Positions 11,049 to 21,577 of a stretch of 64,000 nt of DNA are shown piece by piece (position 1 is the stretch's first letter; each line of letters starts with the position of its first letter). Made by a program: the position numbers and the translations under genes. The notes below the pieces were generated by a model. The model had not been told where the DNA came from and did not search any database. It saw nothing but the letters and a program-made list of their open reading frames with translations. This stretch comes from Suillus spraguei. Taxonomy: Eukaryota > Basidiomycota > Agaricomycetes > Boletales > Suillaceae. The stretch spans positions 1 to 64,000 of the forward strand of contig JABCPU010000065.1 of the NCBI GenBank assembly GCA_016800925.1, given 5' to 3'.

Positions 11049-12161
11049 CTTGATGACGCACTCAAGGTAATATAACGCCATCTTCTCGCGACCTTTTCAG
11101 CACAGGATATCTTACATCGCGATATATGACATGAGCATTCAGCCATCCTTGATGTGCTGTATCTCCAAGAGCATTGCTCTCCGCGGTAAAAGGCAGTGCC
11201 AGAACGCGATGAAAGCGTTTGACTTCGAGTTCCTGTTTGTGGACGCAAATCACATCCCCTGCTCTTGATCAAGGTGCGTCATTCTTGTCTCGTGTGGTCG
11301 CTACTTACATGGCTGCTGTCAGGTCGTCGCCCTTTTTAATGCAAGTCAACATGAGGCTATTCTGCGCGTCCGTCACCGGTTCTTCGGATGAGACTGTTCG
11401 GCTGTGGAATGTAGCGACAGGGGAGCCAATTTGTGAGCCCTTGTGGGGCACACTTCAGTTAAATCGGTCTCTTTCTCGCCGACTGGCACTCGTATCGTCA
11501 CTGGTTTAGGGGATAACACAGTTCAGCTGTAGAATGCCGCGATAAGGGAGCCAGTCGGTGAGCCCTTGTGGGGGCACATTGGTGCAGTTTGGTCGGTTTC
11601 GTTTTCGCACGACGGTACTCGTATCGTCACTGGTTCGCAGGATGAGACTGTTCTGCCGTGGAATACCTCGACAGGGGAGCAGCCCTTACGGGGGTACACT
11701 TATGGGGTCAGCTCGGTCTCGTTCTCGCCAGACGGCACTCGCATCGTTACTGGTTCTTGGGATAATACCGTTCGATTGTGGAATGGAGTGACGAAGCAGT
11801 CATCACAACTGTGCGCCCGGTCAGTTCATCCAGCATTTACGTATGAAAATCGCACAATCGAGGCCACTATACCACTGAACACTTGGAATAATCACTTTAT
11901 TCGTTTCTCACCCAATTCCACCCATGCGCTGCATAACATTTCTGACTTACGGAGGGAGCACCCCATGACGCCTGCAGTTCGATCCTCTTCTTCCTGGATA
12001 ATGACAGTGGGTGGGTGGTAGGACCCAAAGATCGGGTGTCATTCTGGGTACCACCCGCTTGTCGAGGCCTATTGTATAACCCTACGACTGCATTAGTGAT
12101 ACCTAGAGGAGGTCCTGAGCTCGATTTGAGTTGCATGGCATATGGACAGTATTTGAAATAG
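11049..12161 (+). pseudogene. TPR exon fused to NLR-type WD40 C-terminus, broken
   Basis: 11049-11370 matches, in plus orientation, the exon 4/intron/exon 5 region of the WD40-TPR-HET genes (the segment beginning MSIQPSLM). At about 11370 it switches abruptly into WD40 repeats with the canonical TGSxDxTVRLWN signature, at least three units up to 11790. These are followed by the conserved tail of Agaricomycete NACHT-WD40 NLRs: GWVVGPKDRVSFWVPPACRG, ending at the TAG of 12159-12161. In-frame stops between 11500 and 11540 and a frame change near 11970-11990 make it a pseudogene. No NACHT is present. Confidence 0.75.
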
Positions 12162-12962
12162 GTGGAAGCGCCATGACATGAATGGATTAGCAACTTACAT
12201 AATGAAAAGCTATGGATGAGGTGGCGGCGGTATGAATTCCGCACTACTTTAGTAGCAATACTACGATCTCTCTTCGCTAGTAATCATGGTTGTCACGAGT
12301 TGATGACCTCTAAGTTAAGGTGCGAAGGCCTAAAGTCGGGTAGGTACCGGCACTGAGCAGCCTACTAAGTCACGGATCACTCGAGCATTTCGAATTGTAA
12401 CAACACCTTGACTGATGCTTCTTAGCTGTTCTGCGGTGTATTGTTATTGAAGCAATCCCCAAGTAAATATTTCGCAGTCATGGTCGTGTAACTGCCACTG
12501 ACACCTGAGACATTGTCGTATTGGCTGGAAAATAATATGTTAAACATATTTGTGATATATTTTACATATATTGTTCAATGTTAAATCTAATCATATGAAC
12601 TGCTCACTATAGTAGTAAGAAAAGAACAGTTAAATAGGAGATCGAGCTATGAACACGCAGCAACACAGCAGGGTGAATGGAATCGGAGACCCACCCACGA
12701 CGTCATGAAAAGAAGCGGAAGTTACCATGGTAGTCAATAAGAGAGCATGAAAAGGAGAAAGGACGAACACACAATCAAACCATCCGAACCGAAATAAGAT
12801 TCAACGTTCTCCAATCTGAATTGACGTTATTGGGACTCAAGATGCGAATGCTATGCCATAACGTCGATGACTTTACTTGCGCTGCGATTCAACCACCCGT
12901 ACAAATCCGTATGCTGCTTTGCGTCGGAAAAACGATTCTTTGTATATTTTGGCAATTCCATA
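12162..12962. other. Intergenic, AT-rich core, no gene recognised
   Basis: Only an AT-rich patch (about 12530-12600) stands out. It separates the WD40 chimera (plus) from the 3' end of the intact protease (minus). Confidence 0.5.
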
Positions 12963-14457
12963 TTAGTTGATGGTGGCATAAGTGAACGAGGTCGTGGCAA
13001 AACCAACCCCGCGATTTTCGCGATCTAAGACAGTGTAGAAGCGCTGCAGAAATGTGTAGCCAATAACAAAGTCAAGCCCTTCGCCAGGCTCCATGTCCGT
13101 GCTCTGGATGATGAGATATATGCCATCGTCCTCAGCACCACGAATCTTGCTGTTGAGAGAACGAGGCCAAATTTGGGCGTTAGGGATGAAACTGAGGATT
13201 TGCTGTGTAAGATGGTGAATAAGGGGTGTGAGGGCTGACAGAATTGGCATACGTTGCCAATATGGAACTTCAAGTCCTGTAGGGCACTGTACTGGTCAGA
13301 GGTAATACGGAGAAGACCAGCCAGCTCATCGAAAGCAGCACCGGTTACATCCTGGTACCTTTCATAGGCATCTATCGAACGCTGATTAGATCATTATCAC
13401 TCGCTGCACTCTAAATACACACCGGATGCAATGTGAATAAAGCTGGAGCCAGTATCGATGATACCAGCAGAGGGGAACAAGATGTCGATGTCCGTGTTGC
13501 CGTAAGTGATTCTCTTATCGATACCCCAGTAGTCCATTGAGGGGGGGGTGTTGGTGACATGACTGGAACAACGCAATTACTAAGAGTTTGGATTGATCTG
13601 ATAGCTGGGGTAGCTTACGTGTATTCAATGTTACTAGTGCACTTGGTATAGTCAGGTTCACCAAGGGCGAGCTGTCCGAAATAGGTGGTGTCTTTATCCC
13701 TAGTGATAGGCTGGAAAAATATACCAACAACGTTTTGATCAATGACGCCTGCGGTAACCAGGCAGTCAGTAAAAGTTGGATACGTGGCATCCGCGTTATC
13801 TTCCAGGGTTCCGCGTGTCAAATCCCGAGGCCCGATGCCAAGGACACCGTCATAGCCTATGAACTCGCTCACAGTAGAAGCAACAGCAAGTTCGTAGTTG
13901 GGCATGGTGAGCTCATGACTGAGAGTGATGTTATCGAGGAAGAAAGTTCCTATAGATAATTGTAAATATTTTTAAATTATGATATTGTTGTATGTCATAC
14001 CAGAGAAGGAGATTTCAGGAAACGGTCCACCACCGTAGGTTGCCACTACACGCTGTCTGGTGTTGAAGCCGTTTTCGTCGTATGGAGTGCGGGCGCCAAT
14101 CCATGTGACCGCGCTACCAGAGTCGACAAGCAACTTGTCTTCAATAATATATTAGCAGCCGCATGTTTTCTCAGTGTTGAACTAACAGTTTGTAGGGGGG
14201 CTGCCAACGCCAAATGCTACGACGTATTTACCAATAGGGGCGTGTAGCATGGGAACGCTTGCACGCCGGCCATGCCTATTGTAGTCCCTGAAGGCCGCCA
14301 CACGAGCTTTATCGTGTTGCACGAGGTCAATAGTACCATTGGAGAAGTTCAAACTGCTGGTAAGGGGGATAATGATGGGGGAATTGCGAACTTCAACGGG
14401 CGATCCCGTGATTGACCAAGCCAGGAGAAGTGTCAAGAAAGATCCAGTGAAGAACAT
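12963..14457 (-). CDS. Secreted aspartic protease, A1 family, 412 aa, intact
   Basis: Pepsin-like endopeptidase with a hydrophobic N-terminal signal (FLTLLLAWSITGSP) and a propeptide, hence probably secreted. Exons in minus order are 14457-14187, 14138-14001, 13949-13619, 13562-13423, 13371-13253 and 13202-12963, totalling 1239 nt in frame. All introns are GT-AG and 48-60 nt. The first catalytic motif is VDSGSAVTWIG, with Ser for the usual Thr in D(T/S)G; the second is IDTGSSF. The C-terminal lobe reads GLDFVIGYTFLQRFYTVLD. Exon count, intron positions and phases are identical to the gene at 53953, so the two are paralogues. The donor of intron 1 is GTTAGT, weaker than the GTAAGT of the paralogue. 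Likely role: extracellular protein degradation. Confidence 0.88.
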
Positions 14458-14490
14458 GGCTTGTTGGAAGTGATACCATGCTCAGTAGCC

Positions 14491-14561
14491 AATTATATAC
14501 TTCAAGTTATGTGCCAGCGAACACTATGTTGAAATGTCCGTCTCGAAAAAGCAATGATGAG
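14491..14561 (-). promoter_or_regulatory. Conserved protease promoter block, intact minus copy
   Basis: Minus strand: CTCATCATTGCTTTTTCGAG (14542-14561), then a TATATAATT box (about 14491-14500) roughly 35-40 bp before the ATG at 14457. The block and TATA spacing match the other two protease loci, while the sequence between them has diverged, which supports functional constraint. Confidence 0.6.
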
Positions 14562-15221
14562 GTAGTTCCGTTCCGAGTCACTGATCACGAGTGCAAGAAT
14601 TCGAATTCGACCTCTATAAAATGTGGTGAGAGACGGTTTGTTTTTGATTCTGGCAGGTGGCAGGAATTTTAATACAATTCGCCTAGTAGCTACCAATCAT
14701 TCAAACATTCAATGACTTGACTCACGTTCATTTCCATAGAGATGCCACCCATCATGAATACACTGCCCAGGTTAGTGTAGCAAGCGTTGCTAAGCGCTGA
14801 GGAGAGTGATTGCAATGTGGGCACTGCAACCCCCGACTGTCACCAGTGTCTGGGAGAGTTTTGTCAGACAGCAAATGACACGTAACTCTGTAACAAACAC
14901 TTTAACCGTCTAAGCATCCGTAGGACCGTAACCTCCAACCCTTTAACCAAAATTAATAATTATCACAAAGTATTAAAACTAATGTATTTTGGCCATTACC
15001 ATTGTTAATGCATCACCTGTATCTTGTAATTATCAGTGATAATGTATTATTCCTACAGGGTGAGGTGCATATAAAGGTTTATCATAGATCCTGATTTTCA
15101 GTGATGAAGCTATGTTTGAGTAAGCGAGTTGGCGCCGGTGCTAATATTGCGATGTGTATTATATAACCGAACGCTGGAGTCCGATAGACTTTAAACTTGT
15201 CCTCCAAAACTTGCAACAGTC
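14562..15221. other. Divergent intergenic region between protease and CCT2
   Basis: Upstream sequence for both a minus gene (14457) and a plus gene (15222). The part to about 14680 resembles the upstream region of the protease pseudogene. The rest is AT-rich without recognisable repeats or RNA genes. Confidence 0.45.
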
Positions 15222-17278
15222 ATGTCCATGCACATATTCGGTCACGAGGTAAGTCTGGTAGATCGATGACTCGTCGTGCTCGATGTCACTAGGTTTTATC
15301 CAGGCAACCGAGGAAAAAGCTGAAAATGCCCGTCTATCCTCTTTGTCGGTGCCCTCGCACTTGGCGATCTTGTGAAATCAACGCTTGGGCCAAAGGGCAT
15401 GAACAAGATTCTACAATCGGCATCCTCGGGAGATATCAATGTGACTAATGATGGCGCAACGATTCTCAAGTCCATCCAGCTCGATAATGCAGCAGCCAAG
15501 ATCCTCGTCAATATCTCGAAAGTCCAAGATGACGAAGTCGGAGATGGAACGACGAGCGTGTGTGTGCTGGCAGCGGAGCTGTTGAGGGAAGCAGAGAAGT
15601 TGATTGCCATGAAGATACATCCTCAGACGATTGTGGAGGGATACCGGCTCGCGAGCATCGCTGCGCTTGCTGCACTCGAGAAGGCAGCGGTCGATCACGC
15701 GTGAGTTTCCGCGTTTTTCACGTCGCTCTGAAATTTCTTACGGGAACGACCTCGTTTATGTCCCCAATTAGCTCTGATGCTGCCCAGTTTCGCCAAGATC
15801 TTTTCAACATTGCTCGTACGACCCTGTCATCAAAAGTCTTATCACAAGACAAAGATTACTTTGCCAACCTAGCTGTGGATGCTGTCCTTCGATTGAAGGT
15901 ATGTTATCTTTGTTGTATTTGACGCTCGTATTGACCATCTTCAAGGGTTCAACAGATTTGGAGCACATTCAAATCATCAAGAAGGTAGGAGGCAAACTCA
16001 CAGATTCATACCTTGACGAAGGTAAGATGAGAGACACAACCAATTTTGCTCATCTCACGAACATGCACCCCAAAGGTTTCATTCTCGACAAAACTATTGC
16101 TGTGAACTCGCCCAAACGCATGGAGAACGCGAAAATCTTAATCGCAAATACCTGTACGTATGCGACTATCTCGTATTGATTTGGAACTGAGGCACAGTCC
16201 CTCAAAAGCGATGGACACTGATAAGATTAAGGTCTTTGGAGCCAGAGTCAAAGTGGACTCGACAGGAAAACTTGCTGAGCTCGAGCGGGCTGAACGGGTA
16301 CTTGTCCACCTGCATTGCTTCATTAATTTTTGACGATACGTCGCAGGAAAAAATGAAAGCTAAAGTAGACGCGATCGCCGCACATGGCATCAATTGCTTT
16401 GTCAACCGGCAGCTCATCTACAATTACCCTGAGTCTCTCTTAGCAGAGAAAGGTATTATGGTGATTGAGCACGCCGATTTTGAGGGTGTTGAGCGCCTAT
16501 CACTCGTCACTGGTGGTGAAATTGCAAGTACGTTTGACAGACCGGATCTAGTCAACCTTGGGAAATGCGACTTAATCGAGGAAATCATCATCGGCGAGGA
16601 TAAGGTCCGTACAATCGTTTGATCATTGATTCTGCGCTGATCGGAAGTCACAGCTGATAAAATTCTCTGGTGTGGCTGCGGGTGAAGCCTGCACTGTTGT
16701 GCTACGTGGTTCAACTAATCAGATGGTTGACGAGGCCGAACGCTCATTGCATGATGCGCTTTCTGTCTTATCGCAGACAGTCAAAGAGACACGAATTGTC
16801 TTGGGCGGTGGATGTTCTGAGATGTTAATGAGCTGTGCTGTGGAGAGGCCGCGCGAAAGGTTAAGGGCAAGAAGGCGATAGCTGCCGAGGCATTTAGCCG
16901 TGCGCTGAGACAGATACCTACTATCCTTGCGGATAACGCTGGCTATGACTCTAGCGACCTCGTTGCTAGGCTGAGAGCAGCACACTATGAGGGGCAGTCA
17001 GATGCTGGACTCGGTATGATTGTATTATTTTCAAGTTGATTCCCAACTTATAAGATTTTCAGATATGAACCAGGCCACCATCGGCTCGATGAGGCAACTC
17101 GGTGTTACGGAAAGCTATAAACTGAAGCGGCAGGTTGTCCTCAGTGCAAGCGAAGCAGCAGAGATGATAATACGGTATGCATCACACCTTTCGGATAATG
17201 AGCCCTCCTTTGACCTTGAATGTAAACAGGGTCGATGATATTTTACGTGCTACGCCTCGGAAGCGTGAAGCAGTATAA
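15222..17278 (+). CDS. CCT2: T-complex chaperonin subunit beta (CCT2), two single-base frame breaks
   Basis: One of eight subunits of the cytosolic CCT/TRiC ring that folds actin and tubulin with ATP. Exon 1 (15222-15248) encodes MSMHIFGHE; exon 2 starts at 15304 ([11 protein letters not shown]). Group II chaperonin motifs follow: [71 protein letters not shown], ending [15 protein letters not shown] at 17278. About ten introns are small and all sites are usable. Two positions each need one extra base: a T-run at 15341-15344 (SSF-VGAL) and a G-run at about 16846-16848 (VER-AARK). Both are short homopolymers in otherwise perfectly conserved sequence, so sequence error or very recent inactivation is likely. 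An essential single-copy gene would not be expected to be dead. Confidence 0.9.
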
Positions 17279-17659
17279 CTAGAGTAGTGGAAGTGAACAA
17301 GGATGCTCGCGGTGGTCATCAATAGTTGTCTCTGTTGAGCCTGGAATGATTGCTAGTATGACTCGGAGACATTAGCTAGTGACTTCGTATTGATCGAAGT
17401 CTCCATTTGTCCCTATTTAGCAATTGCTCGCTGCCACCCCTGTATTTTGACCAACAGTATAGACAGGCTTCTGAGTGCGTGAATATCCTGTGAGTGCCAA
17501 GTCTCCCGTCAAACGTTATCCATCAATCGTGACAGTTATACAGCTGTACATGTGGCTAAAGCCTTTCGTTGATCATGGACGCGAATTGTCAATTATCTGC
17601 CGTAAGATCAGAAAATGTTATTTTATCCATCGTGGAACTCAACGTAAAACTAGTCTGCA

Positions 17660-19662
17660 CCATGCTCAGCGACAAATGGAAAAAGCCCTAATTACCTCAA
17701 GGAATTCGAGACGCCATCTGATGAAACGGATGACACGGGCCTTACACAAGTCTGCACCAAGTTTCTGAACAGATCGAGTGCGATCAGCAAATCCAATATT
17801 GATATGATGTTCAAAGGATGTGTGTAGACGGCCTTTACGACCGAGATCAGCACCAATGGACGGATCGCAGCCACCATTCCGATACCCTACTATTCCTGAA
17901 CTGCCTGACAGAACATCATATACAGCACTTTCCACAATGCCAGCTTCCGAGACGAAACTCCCAAAGCGGCGAATTTGGGTCATGCATCCGACTGAATCAT
18001 TGGTGACAATCTCCGAGCATCAGGTATTACTTCTCGTGAATCATGACTCTCAGGGTGTATTTTCCATGGATGAGGTGCACGCAATCGCAGAGCTTACAGC
18101 TGATCGTGACGCCTCACATGATCAAAGCCACTTTAAAAGTGGCTTTCCGCTTCCTCCATCCACCACCAGCGCCTCTCTCTCCAGATATGATCGCCCTTTT
18201 CTGTTTGGTGTATCGATCCAGAAATCAAACATTATGTACCTGGTCAAGTATGATCGACACGGTTTTATGTCCACTCCATTTCACATCCACCGCTATCCAC
18301 GGGCAGTCATTGGCTGCATCGGCACTCTGGTTACGTGCGATAGCTATCATCTAGGGTGTCATCACAGCGTTGAGTCTGCTTCGATTCAGCCCGACAGTGT
18401 GTCCTCCGATCCATCAAGACGATCTATTATAAGAAAGCTGGCCATTTACGCCAGAGCGCAGATCATCACACGCGCGTCAGACTGACAAAGCCACCGGTCT
18501 TCGGGTCCTTTGACGGATCGTTGTTTCCTTGTAATTGCCCCTTCCAATGGAAATTTATCGTAGAGTGCGGTGCCGCTCCTCAGGACCATGCACAGATTTT
18601 GGACGAACTGAAAAATCTCAAGGGGGTACCAAAAATAGGGGCATATCGATCGATGACGGTTGATTGTACGATCACCCACGAGAAGAGACTTTTTGGTCCA
18701 CGGCATCTGATAGTGGAGAGCGTCGTCCAAACAGTAGAGCATCTCGTCAGTATCACCTACTTTTCATCCCGCAAAGAGTTTTTCTCGGCGATAATATCAT
18801 GCATAGAAAGTGAGTAAAGACGCGTTGTACAGTCCGATACGCTATTAAATGTGCACAATAGCTCACCGCACTGCGTATTTCTCGCACAAGCTGCTTCATA
18901 ATGACATCAATCCACAGTCCATCTGTCTGAACGTGAATGATCCAAGTGAGGAGAATGTCATACCGTTTTGGAATTCGGATGGAACACCTCCCATGCGGCA
19001 GGCGATGCTCCGCGGGTGGAGATTCGCAAAACACATGAGCAACCCTGGAAATCAGATGATCAGTCTTTACAGACTCTCGGTAAGACTTCTGAGGACCTAT
19101 AATATCTCAGCAACTAGAAGTTTTGTAGGAATACTTAGCAACAGAAATATTGTGGCACAAGAGTTGTTTGCCACGACGAAGACACGATCTGGAATCATTC
19201 CTTTGGGTCATGCTTTCCATTTGCATCAATTTTACTGGACCTTATAGTCAAAGACGCGTGGTGCTACCTAGTTGGGTACCCAAGTGGCTACGGTCAGATC
19301 CCCTGCCTTCGTATCGGCTAGACATATCTCAGGAGAGATTCCGGGTGCGGGACTGGACCTTCACCTGCAGTGCGTGCTTTTCATATTACTTCAACCATCC
19401 GCCTATTGTAGAAGGGCTTGCACATCTCGCCTCAAAGCTCTCACCTCCAGGCTCCTTGCAAACTAAATCCGATGGCAGCAAGTCTGCCACTTTCCCGGAC
19501 AATCCTGTCACGCACGATGACATGATTTTGGTGCTGAAAAATATTATAGCAGAGCTCCCGGTGGAACAACCACCGTCAGAGGATGATATCCGAAAAGCAA
19601 GAGAAAGATATAGAAGTATACAGAGTTTAGTACCTTACAGGGCTCCAAATATCTACAACTGA
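17660..19662 (+). pseudogene. FunK1-type fungal kinase, degenerate, metal-binding Asp lost
   Basis: Agaricomycete FunK1 family of protein-kinase-like genes. Recognisable parts are the N-terminal extension (about 17840-18400), the segment TKPPVFGSFDG (18483 onward), an N-lobe-like region with LDELKNLKGVPKI, and the catalytic-loop region LLHNDINPQSICL (HND for HRD, Asp kept). The family's ID(W/F)D, equivalent to DFG, reads RGWRFAK, so the metal-binding Asp is Gly. The typical RRRHDLESFLWVML block follows. One intron is clear (about 19081-19138), another lies near 18811-18860. A frame change near 18400-18425 has no plausible intron. The 5' end is uncertain. Either a pseudogene or a pseudokinase with a sequence error; the lost Asp argues against catalysis in both cases. 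Confidence 0.65.
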
Positions 19663-19738
19663 TCGCTATTTCCAATCAGTTAGATGATAGAATATCTAAT
19701 CGGCATAATACATATTGCTCCGTGATATCAGTACAAGT

Positions 19739-20706
19739 TTAATCGTCATCTGGAAGGTGTCCGGTTTTCTCGACCTCCATAAGGATTGCCTTCAACATTT
19801 CATGACAAATAGTGGCTTTGAGGAAAAGGTCACATTGACTTAAAATCACCATAAGTGTATTGCAGAGCTGAGATCAAAAAAGAGAACATACCCATCGTAT
19901 CCTGGGGGTGGTCGAAGTTCAGGTCGGTTTTCATCTTGCCACATGCTTGCCAATCGTCTATCAATCCATATTGCACTAGGAATGAGCGTTGATAGGAATG
20001 GGATTTCCAGGACGTCCGCTTCATTATGAAGCATTGCATAGCGCGGACCAAGTGGAGGGGGGAAGAATGGACTATCTGGATTGAATCGCCGAGGAGACAC
20101 GAACCGAACGATTTGTGACTGTCTATTGGCGATGAGGCGGGAGTATTTTTGGACAGCCCAGGTAATATCAAGAGGTCCGCGTATATCCACGGAGGCAGCA
20201 GCAACAGAGCGAAGGAGGGAATGCGCTTTTGCGAGCTCATTTTTGGTATTCACGACCAGTTTAGATAACGGGTGGTCCAAAGGCAGCAAATCTGGGTGAT
20301 TGTCACCAACTGTGACAAATACATCTCGTGCTGGCATACTCATCTCGCTTTGTAACTCGTGACTCCAACTGGGACTTGCCCATCGCGAGATGATGTACCC
20401 AGAGAAGGCGAGGACGGGGGCGACCATGAGGAGTTTCTCCCAAAATGAGCGCATTGAATACAGGATAACTGAGCAGCTGATCAACCATGCAATATACTCC
20501 AGAATCGAAAGCTCGATGGCTTTCTCAAGTGCTAGCACTACATATCCGAGTCCGGGCAAAACTCTCAGAGCTGCCAGGAAAGGCTGCACAGTGTTACGGC
20601 TAGTGAACAGAAGTATGAGCACAGTTGTTGTGATTGACTGCCAACCCGCTGGGGCCAAAAAATAGCAAAGCCCCGTGGTATATGCAGCATCTAAAGGAAT
20701 ATTCAT
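19739..20706 (-). CDS. Membrane protein of unknown function, 304 aa
   Basis: Exon 1 (20706-19892) and exon 2 (19838-19739) join across a 53-nt intron (GTATGT...TTTTAAG) to 915 nt in frame. The N-terminal third has three or four hydrophobic segments (for example LISCSVILYSM, LLMVAPVLAFSGYII). The remainder is soluble-looking, with a PPLGPRYAML stretch, and exon 2 encodes a short charged helix ending TGHLPDDD. Without splicing the frame ends at an early stop. I do not recognise the family. It converges on the FunK1 locus with 76 bp between stops. Confidence 0.65.
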
Positions 20707-20826
20707 GCCCTGAACAACTGGTGGTTAGGAGATGACGATTGTTTGTCCTTGCTAGAAATTGAAGGTACTAGTAAATAGGCACAAATACGTCGAGCTATTT
20801 ATATGCATTAGTATCCGCAAATTTCA

Positions 20827-20908
20827 TCTCTGATAGTATATCGGTCAGTACACCCGCCTGTCAGAAAGCAGCCCGCGGGAGAGCGGAGTTCGATTCTCCG
20901 TCAGAGAG
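20827..20908 (+). tRNA. tRNA-Asp (GTC) with a 10-nt intron
   Basis: Acceptor arms TCTCTGA (20827-20833) and TCAGAGA (20901-20907) pair fully; discriminator G. The A box region is TAGTATATCGGTCAGTA. The anticodon stem CCCGC/GCGGG encloses C-T-GTC-A, then an intron GAAAGCAGCC (20864-20873) at the canonical position 37/38. The T arm GGAGTTCGATTCTCC carries the B box. A T7 run at 20912-20918 fits a Pol III terminator. Confidence 0.93.
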
Positions 20909-20918
20909 ATATTTTTTT

Positions 20919-21577
20919 AAATTGAATGCATTTTTGAAAGTGCAACTTGTTTATCATGGCACTAACCAGACTGTTTTGCTCGACATCGTGTTATCATGAT
21001 TGGTAAAGGGAAGCTACTATTATGGAGATATTCCTACGGATGCCACTGACTTCTACATACTTAAATGAATACCAGTTTCCTGATTGATGGTCAGCAGTCT
21101 GAGGAACGACGTACCACAGGTGTGACTATTCGGGTATGTAGGATGGTGTACTACAAGAGCACCAATGCTGGCACGGCTGGGTGCAGCGCTAGTTATGTGG
21201 CTGGTCTGCATTCACAAATCCCCACTACACTAATAATGGCCACCCTCGTACTACTTGGATTGATATTCTAGTCAAATATTGTATTTGCTCGTTTAAACGT
21301 TCACACCGAATAATAACTGACTTCGTCTCTTAGCTTGACTGCCGAACTGACTTTGAAATTGGCCTATGTGACTTACAGCGAGGGGGAATAGGACAGGGAA
21401 AGGAGTGGAAAATACAGTTCTAATTATCACAGAATCACCCGTAGACGTCCCAGAGACATACCTCGTGCATGCAGCCAGTTTGTGGTGCTGAGATCACAAA
21501 AATGCGATTAAGGTAGGAGTTAACTGCAGCCGACAAGCCCTTCAGAAATCTACAACATAGATATACATAACTGCTAG
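20919..21577. other. Intergenic, no gene supported
   Basis: A 68-aa plus frame (21065-21271) ends in a hydrophobic tail (TLIMATLVLLGLIF) that could pass for a GPI-anchor signal, but it has no upstream exon I can support. One further AAAAATGCG word occurs at 21498. Confidence 0.4.

Noticed and set aside
15296..15698. Minus frames opposite CCT2
   Set aside because: Shadows of a clearly identified conserved gene.
20390..20665. Plus frame opposite the membrane protein gene
   Set aside because: Antisense shadow; the minus frame is longer and splices cleanly.
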